From assembly GCA_009842205.1 (NCBI GenBank), contig VYFX01000039.1, positions 1 to 55,600 on the forward strand: DNA of 55,600 nucleotides. Reading direction: 5' to 3'. The notes under the pieces are model-generated. The model was not told the DNA's origin. It made no database searches and saw nothing but the letters and a program-made list of their open reading frames with translations. Origin of the DNA: Paracoccaceae bacterium. GTDB taxonomy: Bacteria > Pseudomonadota > Alphaproteobacteria > Rhodobacterales > Rhodobacteraceae. Below are positions 38,524 through 48,470 of the stretch, in pieces; the first letter of the stretch is position 1, and each line of letters begins with the position of its first letter. A program made the translations under genes and the position numbers.

Positions 38524-39714
38524 TCAATGAAGTTCCATATACTCGACAAGTTCGCCTGCCTGACGGGGGTGATCCGATCTTGGTCTAACCAGCAGGGCAT
38601 TTGAATTGAAAAAGGTTTTTAGCAACGAGCTATCCTGTCTTTCATGGACTGATATCGTAGCTTCTCCATTTGTAAATTCCACGATTGATCTCATGTAATG
38701 CTCGCGGTCCCCATTTTTACCAAGTGGTGTTGTCAATCGTGCTTTTTTCCTAGGATTGACGAAATCGGTCAAACCCATCATGTGCTTGATTGCAGGAATC
38801 AAGAAAATATAACCACAGACCAGGGCCGAAACTGGATTGCCCGGCAATCCGATTAGTACAGTTGATCCCTTTTTTCCTGCAAAGAGCGGCTTTCCAGGTC
38901 GCATGGCAATTTTGTAGAAAGATAGTTCAAAACCCAATCCAGATGCTGCCTCCTTGACCAGATCATGTTCACCCACAGAGGCTCCACCAACAGTTATAAC
39001 CAGGTCAGAATCCAAGGCAAGATTCAGTGATGTTGAGATGGTTTGAAAATTGTCCTTGGCGATGGGCAGTATTCTTGCTTCTGCCCCACTGTTTTCAAGT
39101 ATCCCCTGAAGCCCAAATATATTGGAGGCTACAATTTTGTTGTCAGGTACAACTGTACCCGGCATCATCAATTCATCGCCGGTGGGAATAATGGAAACCA
39201 CAGGTTTTTTTCTGACCTTTAGCATACCGGCATTCATGGCCGCCAACAATGATATCAAACCTGGCTTGAGGGGTTGTGGCGCCTTGATGGAAAACCCTTT
39301 TTGAAAATCACCCCCAAGTGGGCGAATAAATGGATTGCTTTCAAAAGAATCATTAATTCTTATGGTAGGACCACTAACCTCGACATCCTCCTGAATGATT
39401 ACACGGTCTGCCCCATGGGGAACAGGTGCGCCGGTAAAGATCTGATAAGCCTCACCATGGCCAACTGCAACAGGGGGGATATTGGCGCCAGCTGGTATAG
39501 CGCCTATTACCTTCAAAACCTTGTTCGGTATGGCATCCTTGGATTGTATGGCATAACCATCCATTGCTGAAATATCAAATGGGGGTTGATTTCTTTCTGA
39601 ATGGAAATCCTCAGCCAGGATTCTGTTGTTTGCTCGGTTGATCGGAATTTCCTCGGAATCTGTTTGAACCAGCAGATTCCTTATTCGATCAGTTGCTTCA
39701 CTGACAGAAATCAT
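38524..39714 (-). CDS. moeA: Molybdopterin molybdenumtransferase
   Basis: The protein is 396 residues. MoeA features in order: DISAMDGYAI, PAGA and GEAYQIFTGAPVP in domain I-III, the MoCF-fold segments IPTGDEL and GGASVGEHDLV, and GLPGNPVSALV. It inserts molybdenum into adenylylated molybdopterin. Its ATG overlaps the moaC stop by four bases. The enzyme supplies cofactor to molybdoenzymes such as the sulfite oxidase-family protein at 48471-49730. Confidence 0.95.
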   Translation of the reverse strand: MISVSEATDRIRNLLVQTDSEEIPINRANNRILAEDFHSERNQPPFDISAMDGYAIQSKDAIPNKVLKVIGAIPAGANIPPVAVGHGEAYQIFTGAPVPHGADRVIIQEDVEVSGPTIRINDSFESNPFIRPLGGDFQKGFSIKAPQPLKPGLISLLAAMNAGMLKVRKKPVVSIIPTGDELMMPGTVVPDNKIVASNIFGLQGILENSGAEARILPIAKDNFQTISTSLNLALDSDLVITVGGASVGEHDLVKEAASGLGFELSFYKIAMRPGKPLFAGKKGSTVLIGLPGNPVSALVCGYIFLIPAIKHMMGLTDFVNPRKKARLTTPLGKNGDREHYMRSIVEFTNGEATISVHERQDSSLLKTFFNSNALLVRPRSDHPRQAGELVEYMELH

Positions 39715-40187
39715 GAAGCCACATACGTTCCTGATTTCCCGCCCTCTTTGTAGGCAAGATGGATATTGTTTATGGTAACTCCCTTATCAACGGATTTTAC
39801 CATGTCATAGATTGTCAGGGCTGCAACCGATACTCCGACAAGTGCCTCCATTTCAACACCGGTCTTACCGACGGTTGTTACCTTGGCCTCAATTAGAATG
39901 GCGTGATTATCATTTTGGATTTGAAAATCAATCTCGATCGAGGATATTTGCAAGGGATGACACAAGGGTATGGTGCCGGAAGTATTTTTGGCACCCATAA
40001 TACCCGCCAATCTGGCAACACCAAGAACATCTCCCTTGCCAATACTTTCCGTTTCAATCAGATTGAGGGTTTTCTGATCAACCAGTACCTCCCCTCTGGC
40101 AATGGCAATTCTCCTGGTTTCCTCCTTGTTTGAGATATTGACCATATGGGCCTTACCTTGATCATCAAAATGGGTAAACTTGGTCAT
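39711..40187 (-). CDS. moaC: Cyclic pyranopterin monophosphate synthase
   Basis: The protein is 158 residues. It has MVNISNKEETRRIAIARG at the N-terminus, LCHPLQISSIEIDF with the catalytic region, and GVEMEALVGVSVAALTIYDMVKSVDKG towards the end. It closes the cyclic pyranopterin ring in molybdenum-cofactor synthesis. It lies four bases downstream of trpC and overlaps moeA, the usual alphaproteobacterial trpC-moaC-moeA arrangement. Confidence 0.96.
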   Translation of the reverse strand: MTKFTHFDDQGKAHMVNISNKEETRRIAIARGEVLVDQKTLNLIETESIGKGDVLGVARLAGIMGAKNTSGTIPLCHPLQISSIEIDFQIQNDNHAILIEAKVTTVGKTGVEMEALVGVSVAALTIYDMVKSVDKGVTINNIHLAYKEGGKSGTYVAS

Positions 40188-40191
40188 CGGC

Positions 40192-41004
40192 TCAATTTCC
40201 TGGAAGGGGATTCATGAGCAGGGACCGTGTGGCAGATACAATATCCTGTTTCCTCATCAGGCTTTCACCTATCAGAAAACTTCTAATACCCTGTTCGGCC
40301 AGCAGATCAAGATCTTCCTTGGCAAAGAGACCCGATTCCGATACCACATGAACTCCCTCCGGTATTTCCTTTATCAATTCGAGTGAGGTATCCAAAGTTA
40401 CATGAAAAGTATTCAGATTTCTATTGTTGATACCAATTAGATTGGATTTCAACTTTAGTGCTCGTTCCAATTCATCTCCGTCATGAACTTCCACAAGGAT
40501 ATCCATGCCCAGTGTCAGTGCAACGTCCTCAAGCTCCCGGGCCAGACTGTCATCAATCATGGCAAGGATCAAAAGGATGCAATCTGCTCCCAGGGATCTG
40601 GATTCATAGATCTGATGGGGATCCAGCATGAAATCCTTGCGAAGAGTAGGAAGGTTTACGGCTTTCGATATTACCCTCAAATAATCCCCTTTGCCCTCAA
40701 AGCTTGGAAAATCAGTCAGTACGGAGATACAGGTTGCACCACCGGTTTCATAGGCTTTGGCCAATTCCAAGGGAGTAAAATCTTCCCTGATTATTCCCTT
40801 TGAAGGGCTGGCTTTCTTCACTTCGGCAATCAAGCCGTACCCTTTGCTGCTGGCACCTTTCAGTGAATTTTCAAAACCCTTGGGAAGAGGCTGTTCACGA
40901 ATTATGTCCTCCAGAGCGTTCAGGCTGTACCTTGACCTAAGGAGTTTTATTTCCTCAATCTTGTAGGATCGGATTTTCTCTAGAATTGAATTCACTATAA
41001 TCAA
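40192..41004 (-). CDS. trpC: Indole-3-glycerol phosphate synthase
   Basis: A 270-residue TIM-barrel enzyme of tryptophan synthesis. Motifs: [73 protein letters not shown] and VSESGLF. Its ATG overlaps the trpD stop (ATGA). There is no fused phosphoribosylanthranilate isomerase, as usual outside enterobacteria. Confidence 0.97.
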   Translation of the reverse strand: MIIVNSILEKIRSYKIEEIKLLRSRYSLNALEDIIREQPLPKGFENSLKGASSKGYGLIAEVKKASPSKGIIREDFTPLELAKAYETGGATCISVLTDFPSFEGKGDYLRVISKAVNLPTLRKDFMLDPHQIYESRSLGADCILLILAMIDDSLARELEDVALTLGMDILVEVHDGDELERALKLKSNLIGINNRNLNTFHVTLDTSLELIKEIPEGVHVVSESGLFAKEDLDLLAEQGIRSFLIGESLMRKQDIVSATRSLLMNPLPGN

Positions 41005-42011
41005 CTGTTGGTAATTGAAACAAGCTGCCCGAGCTTGTCTCTGGCCGAACCGGAATCAATACTCTCACTGGCAATTTCAACACCATCCTTGAGGTTGTTA
41101 GCTTGCCCAATGATCACAAGGGCACAGGAGGAATTCAACAAGACGGCATCACGGTAGGGCGAATGTTCACCATCCAAAAGTCGTTTTATTGCACCTGCAT
41201 TGACCTCGGGTGTACCTCCTTTTATTTTGTCCAGCGGGTGAACTGGAAGACCAGCTTCTTCGGGGTGGAGTATCTTTTCGGTAACGACCCCATTTTCAAG
41301 TTGAGCGATATGGGTTATGCCTGAAATTGAAACCTCATCCGTTCCATCTGCACCATGAACCAGCCATGCACACTTTGTTCCCAATTCCTTGAGCGTCTCA
41401 GCCATGGGCACGATTAAATCCCTCGCAAAAGCACCTGTCAGTTGATATCTGACCTTGGCAGGGTTGGTCAATGGTCCCAATATGTTGAAAATAGTTCTTG
41501 TTCCCAATTCCTGGCGAACCGGCATGACATGTTTCATGGCCGGATGATGCATTGGTGCCATCATGAACCCGATGCCAACCTTGTCAATTGCCTCGTTTAC
41601 AGTATCAGGACCAACCATTACATTGATACCAAGATTGGTAAGGGCATCTGCAGCACCGGATTTGGACGACAAGTTACGATTGCCATGCTTGGCTACGGTT
41701 ACACCCGCTCCGGTAACTACAAGGGCCGTTGCTGTTGATATATTCAAGGTGCCCTTGCTGTCTCCGCCCGTACCCACAATATCCATGGCCTGATCAGGAG
41801 CTTTGACCGTAAGACACTTGTCGCGCATGACCGAAGCGGCGGCTGCAAATTCGTCGATGGTCTCACCTCGTACCTTCAGGGCCATGAGAAATCCGGCAAT
41901 TAACACGGGTGATACTTCCCCATCCATAATTTCGAAGAAGGCCCGTTCAGCCTGTGTCCTACTTAATGGCCCTTCACAGGCAAGTGAGATCAATTCCTTA
42001 AACTTTTCCAT
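41001..42011 (-). CDS. trpD: Anthranilate phosphoribosyltransferase
   Basis: A 336-residue enzyme that joins anthranilate and PRPP. The PRPP/Mg signature [17 protein letters not shown] is intact, followed by [21 protein letters not shown] and [14 protein letters not shown]. It starts ten bases after trpG and overlaps trpC by four, so the three are translated from one message. Confidence 0.97.
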   Translation of the reverse strand: MEKFKELISLACEGPLSRTQAERAFFEIMDGEVSPVLIAGFLMALKVRGETIDEFAAAASVMRDKCLTVKAPDQAMDIVGTGGDSKGTLNISTATALVVTGAGVTVAKHGNRNLSSKSGAADALTNLGINVMVGPDTVNEAIDKVGIGFMMAPMHHPAMKHVMPVRQELGTRTIFNILGPLTNPAKVRYQLTGAFARDLIVPMAETLKELGTKCAWLVHGADGTDEVSISGITHIAQLENGVVTEKILHPEEAGLPVHPLDKIKGGTPEVNAGAIKRLLDGEHSPYRDAVLLNSSCALVIIGQANNLKDGVEIASESIDSGSARDKLGQLVSITNS

Positions 42012-42021
42012 AATTCCAAAA

Positions 42022-42594
42022 TCAGTGTGTTAACTTTAAAAAATTATCAAGAATGTCGAAGCCCTTGTCGGTGGCTATGCTTTCGGGGTGAAACTGAACC
42101 CCATGGATAGGTAAACTTTCGTGCTGAAGCCCCATGATTGTTCCGTTTTCCAGCCAACTATTGATTTTCAAACATTTGGGAAGCGATTCACGTTCCACCA
42201 CAAGTGAATGATAGCGTGTTGCATGAACTGGTGACTCCAATCCAGCCATCACACCAGTTCCATCATGTTCAATCCGGCCTATTTTTCCATGAACGATTTC
42301 ATCATTGATTATTGTTTTGCCCCCGAAGGTTACGCCAATAACCTGATGTCCCAGACAAACCCCAAGGAGTGGAATACCGGATTGGGCAGCAGCTTGGGTC
42401 AGGCTAATACAGATTCCTGTATTTTCCGGGCCACATGGGCCAGGGGATATGATAATACCCTTGGGATTCGATGCAACAACTTCGTCCGAGGTAATCTCGT
42501 TGTTTCTGTAAACACTTACTCTTGCCCCCAGCACTCCAAGGTGTTGAACCAGGTTGTAGGTGAAACTGTCGAAATTATCAATTAATACGTACAT
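42022..42594 (-). CDS. trpG: Anthranilate synthase glutaminase subunit
   Basis: A 190-residue class I glutamine amidotransferase. [14 protein letters not shown] is at the N-terminus, the nucleophile Cys is in [10 protein letters not shown] (near residue 79), and the His-Glu pair is in GVQFHPESI. It supplies ammonia to TrpE, encoded 98 bases upstream. That gap, 42595-42692, holds no gene and no terminator that I can see. Confidence 0.96.
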   Translation of the reverse strand: MYVLIDNFDSFTYNLVQHLGVLGARVSVYRNNEITSDEVVASNPKGIIISPGPCGPENTGICISLTQAAAQSGIPLLGVCLGHQVIGVTFGGKTIINDEIVHGKIGRIEHDGTGVMAGLESPVHATRYHSLVVERESLPKCLKINSWLENGTIMGLQHESLPIHGVQFHPESIATDKGFDILDNFLKLTH

Positions 42595-42692
42595 CGAAAT
42601 ATCTTGATGGGCATGAAGTTACAATGAATTTGAGTTTATTCAGAATGACTGTTTCCAGATAAATTGTGTTTACATTCAAAAAACGGGAAATC

Positions 42693-44204
42693 CTATTTGT
42701 TTATTTCCGGAATAAATTGTGGTGCTGCCTCGGCTGCTTTCTGCAAGGCCATTGTTTTCGAAATGGTTTCCTGCCATTCTGTTTCAGGATCACTGTCGTA
42801 AACCACTCCAACACCCGCCTGTATGTATAGCTTGTTATTCTTGATGACCGATGTTCTGAGAGCAATGCACATATCCATGTCACCATTGGACGAGAAATAA
42901 CCAACACCACCGGCATAAACACCCCGCTTGGAGATTTCGAGTTCGTCAATGATTTCCATTGCCCGAACCTTGGGAGCTCCTGAAACGGTACCAGCTGGTA
43001 ATCCAGCCATCAATGCTGAGAGCGCATCCTCATCCTCCGACAATTCACCCACGACATTGGACACGATATGCATGACATGTGAATATCTTTCAATTTGGAA
43101 CTGCTCGGTTGGATTTACGGTTCCAATCTTCGAGACCCGGCCAACATCATTTCGGCCCAAATCCAAAAGCATCAAATGTTCAGCGATTTCCTTGTCATCG
43201 GCGAGCAGATCTTCTGCCAATTCCCTGTCTTCCTCTGGTGTCTGTCCTCTCGGTCTCGTTCCGGCAAGAGGCCTTATGGTAATCTCTTTCCCTTCTACTT
43301 TCACAAGTATCTCGGGACTGGCTCCAATGACCTGAAATTCATCAAAATTAAAATAGAACATGTAAGGGGAAGGGTTGGTCCTCCTCAATGCACGATAAAG
43401 CGAAATGGGTGGATGAGGAAAATTCTTGATCCATCTTTGACTTGGCACAACCTGAAAAATATCGCCTTCCCGGATATAAGTCTTGGCTTTTCTGATCATT
43501 GCCAGAAACTCCTCTTTGGGAATTTCGTTTACCAGTTTTGCAGAAGGACCTGCTTTGGTAGGCCTTGATGAATAATTAAAGGTGATATTCTGAAGTTTAT
43601 TCAGGGTTTTTTCCAACCGCTCAATGCCAGTCTTATATGCAGTTTCAGCCTCAATGTTTTCATTGTACCAGACAGGACAGACTAAATTCAGCTCATCGAG
43701 TACACCATCAAGTACTGCAATCAGTGATGGTCTGAGCAGAATGGCATCAGGAGTTCCTATTGTATCAGGATTATTCTGGGGTAGATTTTCAACCAATCTG
43801 ACCATATCATAGGAAAGGTAACCGAACAGACCAGAGGAGCTCGCAGGAAGATGAGAGGGTAAATCAATTGAACTTGCCTTGATCAGAAATCTGAGGGAGA
43901 GAAATGGATCCTCTGTTTCAGGAGTGTGTGAAGGTATGTGGTCAAAACCATCCATCCAGGTAACAAACGAGGAATTATCATCACATTGCCAAATCAAATC
44001 CGGGTCCATGCCAAGGATAGAATAACGCCCCCTATCTTCTCCACCGGTAACTGATTCCAGTAGAAAGCAATTTTTCCTGTTGTTGGCCAATTTCAGGAAA
44101 AGTGAAACTGGTGTTTCCAGATCTGCCGGGATTTTGGCAAACAGGACCTGGTTTTTACCTTCCTTATATCCTTTACTAAATTGATCAAAAGAAGGGGTTA
44201 TCAT
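42693..44204 (-). CDS. trpE: Anthranilate synthase component I
   Basis: The protein is 503 residues. The tryptophan feedback site LLES-x10-S is intact (LLESVTGGEDRGRYS), so the enzyme should be inhibited by tryptophan. Catalytic motifs of the chorismate-binding fold: IRPLAGTRPRG, LLDLGRNDVGRV, GTVSGAPKVRAMEI and GVYAGGVGYF. It starts ten bases after ppiD and heads the trp genes. Confidence 0.97.
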   Translation of the reverse strand: MITPSFDQFSKGYKEGKNQVLFAKIPADLETPVSLFLKLANNRKNCFLLESVTGGEDRGRYSILGMDPDLIWQCDDNSSFVTWMDGFDHIPSHTPETEDPFLSLRFLIKASSIDLPSHLPASSSGLFGYLSYDMVRLVENLPQNNPDTIGTPDAILLRPSLIAVLDGVLDELNLVCPVWYNENIEAETAYKTGIERLEKTLNKLQNITFNYSSRPTKAGPSAKLVNEIPKEEFLAMIRKAKTYIREGDIFQVVPSQRWIKNFPHPPISLYRALRRTNPSPYMFYFNFDEFQVIGASPEILVKVEGKEITIRPLAGTRPRGQTPEEDRELAEDLLADDKEIAEHLMLLDLGRNDVGRVSKIGTVNPTEQFQIERYSHVMHIVSNVVGELSEDEDALSALMAGLPAGTVSGAPKVRAMEIIDELEISKRGVYAGGVGYFSSNGDMDMCIALRTSVIKNNKLYIQAGVGVVYDSDPETEWQETISKTMALQKAAEAAPQFIPEINK

Positions 44205-44214
44205 GAAAATTCTT

Positions 44215-46077
44215 TCACTGAAGCTGGGAATGAACAGAGTTCAGTATTTCCTGATTGATTTCAAAGTCTGCATTATTGATCAAATCCACTGTATATGAGT
44301 TGATTATATCTCGGGAAAGACCGCCCGTAATCTGGGACTCAAGGAATGAAAGATACCCGGCAAATTCCTCTGAATCTTCGTCGGGAGGAAGAATTTCATC
44401 CAGCAATACCAAGGCAATTCTGTTATTCTCTCCACTCACTACTGCACCTTTCGCAACAACATCAATCTCAAAGACCTCCTGCAGCAGGTTTTGCGGTGCA
44501 TCATCTATGCCGTCTATTCTCAAAACTCCAGATTCAAGCCTCGGTTCCCCAAGACCAATAGCTCCAAAGGGAGCTCCCCCCTCCAAGGCTGCCAAATGCT
44601 CTTCAGCCAACTGAACCTTTTGCTTACCAAATTCACTTGCAACCCAATTACTCTCTACCTCGTCCCTGACACTTTCAAATGGTTGCAATGCCGGCGGTAT
44701 GGTTTGATCCAGTCGCATGGCCATGACTCCGCCATTCTCCAGTTCCATCAACTCCGGAAAACTGTTTTCATCTATTTGTACAGCTGTATTCCGGAAGGTG
44801 GCAAATTCGGTTATGGGATCATTCGAAAGGGCATTGTATTGAACTGTTGCCAAAACAAGGTCTGTTTCCTGAGCGAGTTCTTCCAAAGTTGCACCTGCAG
44901 CCAATGAATCCTGGTAAGATTCAAAATTGCTCTGGATACTGGCAATTGCCAGTTCCTGGCTTCTTTCAACCATTAATTCCTCACGGGCATCTTCAAATGA
45001 GGTTTCTTTTGCCGAAATTATGCCATTTATTCTGAACAATGCAGGACCAACCGATGATTGAACAGGTCCAAGGACACTCAATTCATCAGTCGAGAAAAGC
45101 AGATCACCCACCTCAATTGAAAGATCGCTGCGGAATACTTCACCTAAATCAATATCCTCAATTCTGATGCCACTATCAATCACGACCTGATCAAAATCGG
45201 TGATCCCTGAATTGATTTGATCAAGTGCCAAACTGGCTTCCTCGGCTGTTGGAAAAACCAACCTGTCGACAATTCGACTTTCCGGCCGCTTATAGTCATC
45301 AATCCGCGCATCATACAATGTTTGCAACTCTTCATCCGATACTGAAAATGAAGAGGATATCATGTCCGGTGTCAACCAAACATAGGTTATTTCCTTTGAG
45401 GAGGGCAGGGTGTAATCTTCTGGATTTTCATCATACAAGGTCCTCAAATCACTATCCGTAGCCTGTGGATCAGGGTCTTTGACCATGTCATCCGTAATTT
45501 CTATCCAGCGAAAGGTTCTCCTGTGGAAATTATAATCAATGTACTTGTTCCAAAAAACTTCAGATGGTACTAAGTCCGACAACAGGGAACCACTCAATAA
45601 ACTCCTGGAAATTTCCTTCCTTACCACCTCATCAAATTCGGAACCACTCATGCCGAGGTTTTGCAGAGTAAAGTTGTAGGCATTTGTATCAAAATTACCG
45701 TCCAAACCACGGAAACCGGGTTCATTCCTGATCTGTTCCAAAACGACATTGTCACCAACGGAAATGCCAATGTTGTATGCTTCATTATCCAGAGCTGCTG
45801 CTCGGGATACAATTCCTATGGCTTCCCGGTCGGCTCCAAGGGAAATGGCCTCCGGATAAGTTAATTGAACATTTACCCTTGAAGAAAGATTCCGGGTTAC
45901 TTCCTGCAAGGCCTGGTAATATTCATCAACGGTAATCTCTTCATCACCAACAGAACCTATTTTGTCTGTAACACCTGAGTAATTACCAATACCGAACCCC
46001 ATCAATCCCAGGATCAACAACCCTAGGAGAATCCAAACTGGGACGTTCATGGCTTTTTTGCGGGAAAACTTTGCCAT
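44215..46077 (-). CDS. ppiD: PpiD-type periplasmic peptidyl-prolyl isomerase/chaperone
   Basis: About 620 residues from the ATG at 46077 (a TTG at 46080 is the alternative). One membrane anchor near the N-terminus (about 12-32, VPWILLGLLILGLMGFGIG) is followed by a SurA-N-like domain (ITVDEYYQALQEVTRNL), a long helical chaperone region and a weak parvulin-like segment around residues 240-360. It helps folding of outer-membrane and exported proteins at the inner membrane. Position upstream of trpE is the common alphaproteobacterial order. The parvulin part is diverged, so isomerase activity is uncertain. Confidence 0.85.
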   Translation of the reverse strand: MAKFSRKKAMNVPVWILLGLLILGLMGFGIGNYSGVTDKIGSVGDEEITVDEYYQALQEVTRNLSSRVNVQLTYPEAISLGADREAIGIVSRAAALDNEAYNIGISVGDNVVLEQIRNEPGFRGLDGNFDTNAYNFTLQNLGMSGSEFDEVVRKEISRSLLSGSLLSDLVPSEVFWNKYIDYNFHRRTFRWIEITDDMVKDPDPQATDSDLRTLYDENPEDYTLPSSKEITYVWLTPDMISSSFSVSDEELQTLYDARIDDYKRPESRIVDRLVFPTAEEASLALDQINSGITDFDQVVIDSGIRIEDIDLGEVFRSDLSIEVGDLLFSTDELSVLGPVQSSVGPALFRINGIISAKETSFEDAREELMVERSQELAIASIQSNFESYQDSLAAGATLEELAQETDLVLATVQYNALSNDPITEFATFRNTAVQIDENSFPELMELENGGVMAMRLDQTIPPALQPFESVRDEVESNWVASEFGKQKVQLAEEHLAALEGGAPFGAIGLGEPRLESGVLRIDGIDDAPQNLLQEVFEIDVVAKGAVVSGENNRIALVLLDEILPPDEDSEEFAGYLSFLESQITGGLSRDIINSYTVDLINNADFEINQEILNSVHSQLQ

Positions 46078-46182
46078 CAATTATTCTCTAGTTATGAAAT
46101 GAGTGATTTTACCTAAATATTTAACAGTAATAATTCAAGGGCTTTGGCGTGCTTTATAACTTAAGGTGATCATGATTGAATC

Positions 46183-47388
46183 CTATATGTATTCTTGGTT
46201 TTCCCTTGTAAATTTGGTCATTCTCTGAAAGAAGTCCTCAATCTGGTTCTGATCGATATTGGCATAGGCAATTCTGATTTGCTGACCAAATTTTCTTATC
46301 CCATCAGCCGGATTTGGTTGTTCAAACATAGTATCGGGCAACATAAGCATGTTCGTTTTCCGCAGGAAAAGCTTGACCAATTGGTCAGAACGCATATCAA
46401 AGGGGTGGGTTACATAGGCAAAATAGGCACCGCACCCGAGCAAATTCCATTCCGGCAGAAATTCAAATCCCTTTTCGATTGCTTCCTTGCGTTGCAAAAT
46501 TATTTCCTTCTCCTCCACCAGCCAATTCAGAAGATTTCTCAGACCAAACAGGGCACCCAATTGACCCAACTGATTTGGACAAATTGAAACGGTATCCAGA
46601 TACTTTTCGATTTGGGGTAGAAAATTTTCTGAGGCTATGACTGCACCCACTCGATGTCCGGTCAGGCGAAAAGCCTTGGAGAATGAATAAAGATGGACAA
46701 AATGGCGATCCCAGTCAGGATCCTGAAAGATTTCATGCAACTCGTTGTCACTAGAGAGAAAATCCCTATAGGTTTCATCCACAATCAGCGTCAGGTTGTT
46801 TTCTTTTGCCAGTTGATAAAATTCCCAGATGGTTTCCTTGGAGTATTCGGTTCCACATGGATTATTGGGAGTGATAAGCAAAATTGCCTTAAGGTCCTTG
46901 GTAATTAATTCCCTGGCCCTCTCAACATCTGGTTGCAGATCCTTTTCAAGGGTTAGTACCGTTGTGTTTATCCCTATCATGTCCAACCACATTTTATGGT
47001 TGAAATACCATGGAGCAACAATCATTACCGAATCTCCCGGTTCAGCAAGGGTTGCTACAGTGGCTGCAAAAGCCTGATTGCATCCTGAAGTAATTGCCAC
47101 ATGGGAAGGATTTATTTCCCCCTGATACAATATTGACCATCTGGTCGCAATTTCTTCCCTGAGTTCCGGATTGCCTAGAACAGGACCATAAATGTTTGAG
47201 GCAGGATTCATTTTGATCGATTCAGCCATATAATTCAATAAATCATCCGGTGGAGGATCTACTGGCGCAGCTTGTGACAGGTTGAGCAGTACCTGATTGG
47301 TCTCAATGGGTGTTTCCTGAAGCCATCTCCTGGCATCCATCACGGGCGGGCTGATTGTATTGACTAGATTTGAATTATAGTGAACCAT
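46183..47388 (-). CDS. PLP-dependent class I/II aminotransferase
   Basis: The protein is 401 residues, fold type I. SGCNQAF marks the phosphate-binding start of the large domain, NNPCGTEY and VDETYRDF the cofactor contacts, and the Schiff-base lysine is in YSFSKAFRLTGHRVG. A late Arg (GQQIRIAYANI) should bind the substrate carboxylate. It resembles AspC/YbdL-like aminotransferases, but substrate cannot be assigned. It is divergent from the cupin gene across 193 bases that hold no visible gene. Confidence 0.85.
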   Translation of the reverse strand: MVHYNSNLVNTISPPVMDARRWLQETPIETNQVLLNLSQAAPVDPPPDDLLNYMAESIKMNPASNIYGPVLGNPELREEIATRWSILYQGEINPSHVAITSGCNQAFAATVATLAEPGDSVMIVAPWYFNHKMWLDMIGINTTVLTLEKDLQPDVERARELITKDLKAILLITPNNPCGTEYSKETIWEFYQLAKENNLTLIVDETYRDFLSSDNELHEIFQDPDWDRHFVHLYSFSKAFRLTGHRVGAVIASENFLPQIEKYLDTVSICPNQLGQLGALFGLRNLLNWLVEEKEIILQRKEAIEKGFEFLPEWNLLGCGAYFAYVTHPFDMRSDQLVKLFLRKTNMLMLPDTMFEQPNPADGIRKFGQQIRIAYANIDQNQIEDFFQRMTKFTRENQEYI

Positions 47389-47581
47389 CGAACCTTTTCA
47401 TGATTGTTAAAAAGTAAATACTTGTAGAGATTTACTTTTGTGTATTCTGGTGAATAACATCTAGGTTGTTTGCCAAATTATTTCGGTATTGCTTTTGAAT
47501 AGTGTTTCAATTAGAGATTTTTTGGTAAATTAAAATCAATATGTGTTATCATATTAACTCGGAGAATGAGGAAGTTAAGCG

Positions 47582-47959
47582 ATGGATACAATTGAGATAT
47601 TGATTGACAAAGGGGTTAAACTCACTCGGGAAGAAATGATTGCCCATATTTCCGAAGAGGCCAAGATCAGGTTTCATATCGGTCTGGAACGAGGTTCGCT
47701 CAAGGTTGAATTGTATGTCCCAAGGGGAGAGGATCTGCAGACACCACATGAGCAGGACGAATGTTATATTGTAACCAGAGGTAATGGTCAGTTCGTGATG
47801 GGGGAAGAAACAGTTGATTTCAAACCTGGTGATTTCTTGTTCGTACCGGCAGGAATTCCACATCGGTTCATCAATTTTGGTGATGAAATGGAGGCTTGGG
47901 TAATATTCTATGGGCCTCAGGGAGGAGAAGGAAACAGAAAGTATCAAAATGTCAGGTGA
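47582..47959 (+). CDS. Single-domain cupin protein
   Basis: A 125-residue small beta-barrel protein of the Cupin_2 type. Motif 1 is PHEQDECYIVTRGNGQF, with H and E as likely metal ligands, and motif 2 is PGDFLFVPAGIPHRF. GAGG about 13 bases before the ATG is the ribosome binding site. The stop overlaps the start of the acetyltransferase gene that follows, so the two are probably co-translated. Its job is unknown; similar proteins are metal-dependent isomerases, dioxygenases or ligand sensors. Confidence 0.82.
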   Translation: MDTIEILIDKGVKLTREEMIAHISEEAKIRFHIGLERGSLKVELYVPRGEDLQTPHEQDECYIVTRGNGQFVMGEETVDFKPGDFLFVPAGIPHRFINFGDEMEAWVIFYGPQGGEGNRKYQNVR

Positions 47960-48398
47960 AATAAGGATTGAGAAACTGAATGCTAGCCACAGGGCCAGCT
48001 GGATGCGTCTGTGGGGTTTGTATCTTGAATTCTATGAAACTACCAGGAGCGAGGAAATTTTCGACCTGAGCTTCGAACGATTGATTGATCCCGATTTTAA
48101 TGAATGTGAGGGTTTTCTTGCGCTATCCGATGCTCAAGGGGTAGGGATGGTAAATTGTCTGTACCACGTTCATCTTTGGCAAAAACAAAAGATTTGCTAC
48201 CTTCAGGATTTGTTTGTTGACAATACAGTTCGCAAACAAGGCATTGGTGGTAGATTAATCAAGAGAGTCTATGAACGTACCGATGAGTTGGGATATCAAG
48301 GCGTCTATTGGACCACACAAGATTTCAATTCCGAAGCCAGGAAATTGTATGATAAAATCGGTGTAAAGACTCCCTTCATTAAGTATGCGCGCAACTGA
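47949..48398 (+). CDS. GNAT-family N-acetyltransferase
   Basis: About 149 residues from the ATG at 47949, which overlaps the cupin stop by 11 bases. An in-frame ATG at 47910 is an alternative. The acetyl-CoA site is visible: LQDLFVDNTVRKQGIGGRLIK, the Q/RxxGxG/A loop. The C-terminal NSEARKLYDKIG is typical of the family. Small-molecule or protein substrate unknown. The overlap with the cupin suggests a shared pathway. Confidence 0.87.
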   Translation: MSGEIRIEKLNASHRASWMRLWGLYLEFYETTRSEEIFDLSFERLIDPDFNECEGFLALSDAQGVGMVNCLYHVHLWQKQKICYLQDLFVDNTVRKQGIGGRLIKRVYERTDELGYQGVYWTTQDFNSEARKLYDKIGVKTPFIKYARN

Positions 48399-48470
48399 CT
48401 ATCAGTAGTAAAACAATCAAATACCATTCGGGAAAGATGTCTGGTCGGTTGTTATGAAATCCCAACTATT

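Noticed and set aside
42595-42692. Possible trp attenuator between trpE and trpG
   Set aside because: No leader peptide with tandem Trp codons and no convincing competing hairpins; the region is inside the operon.
43095-43568. 157-codon plus-strand frame
   Set aside because: It is antisense to trpE, overlaps another shadow frame and matches no family that I recognise.
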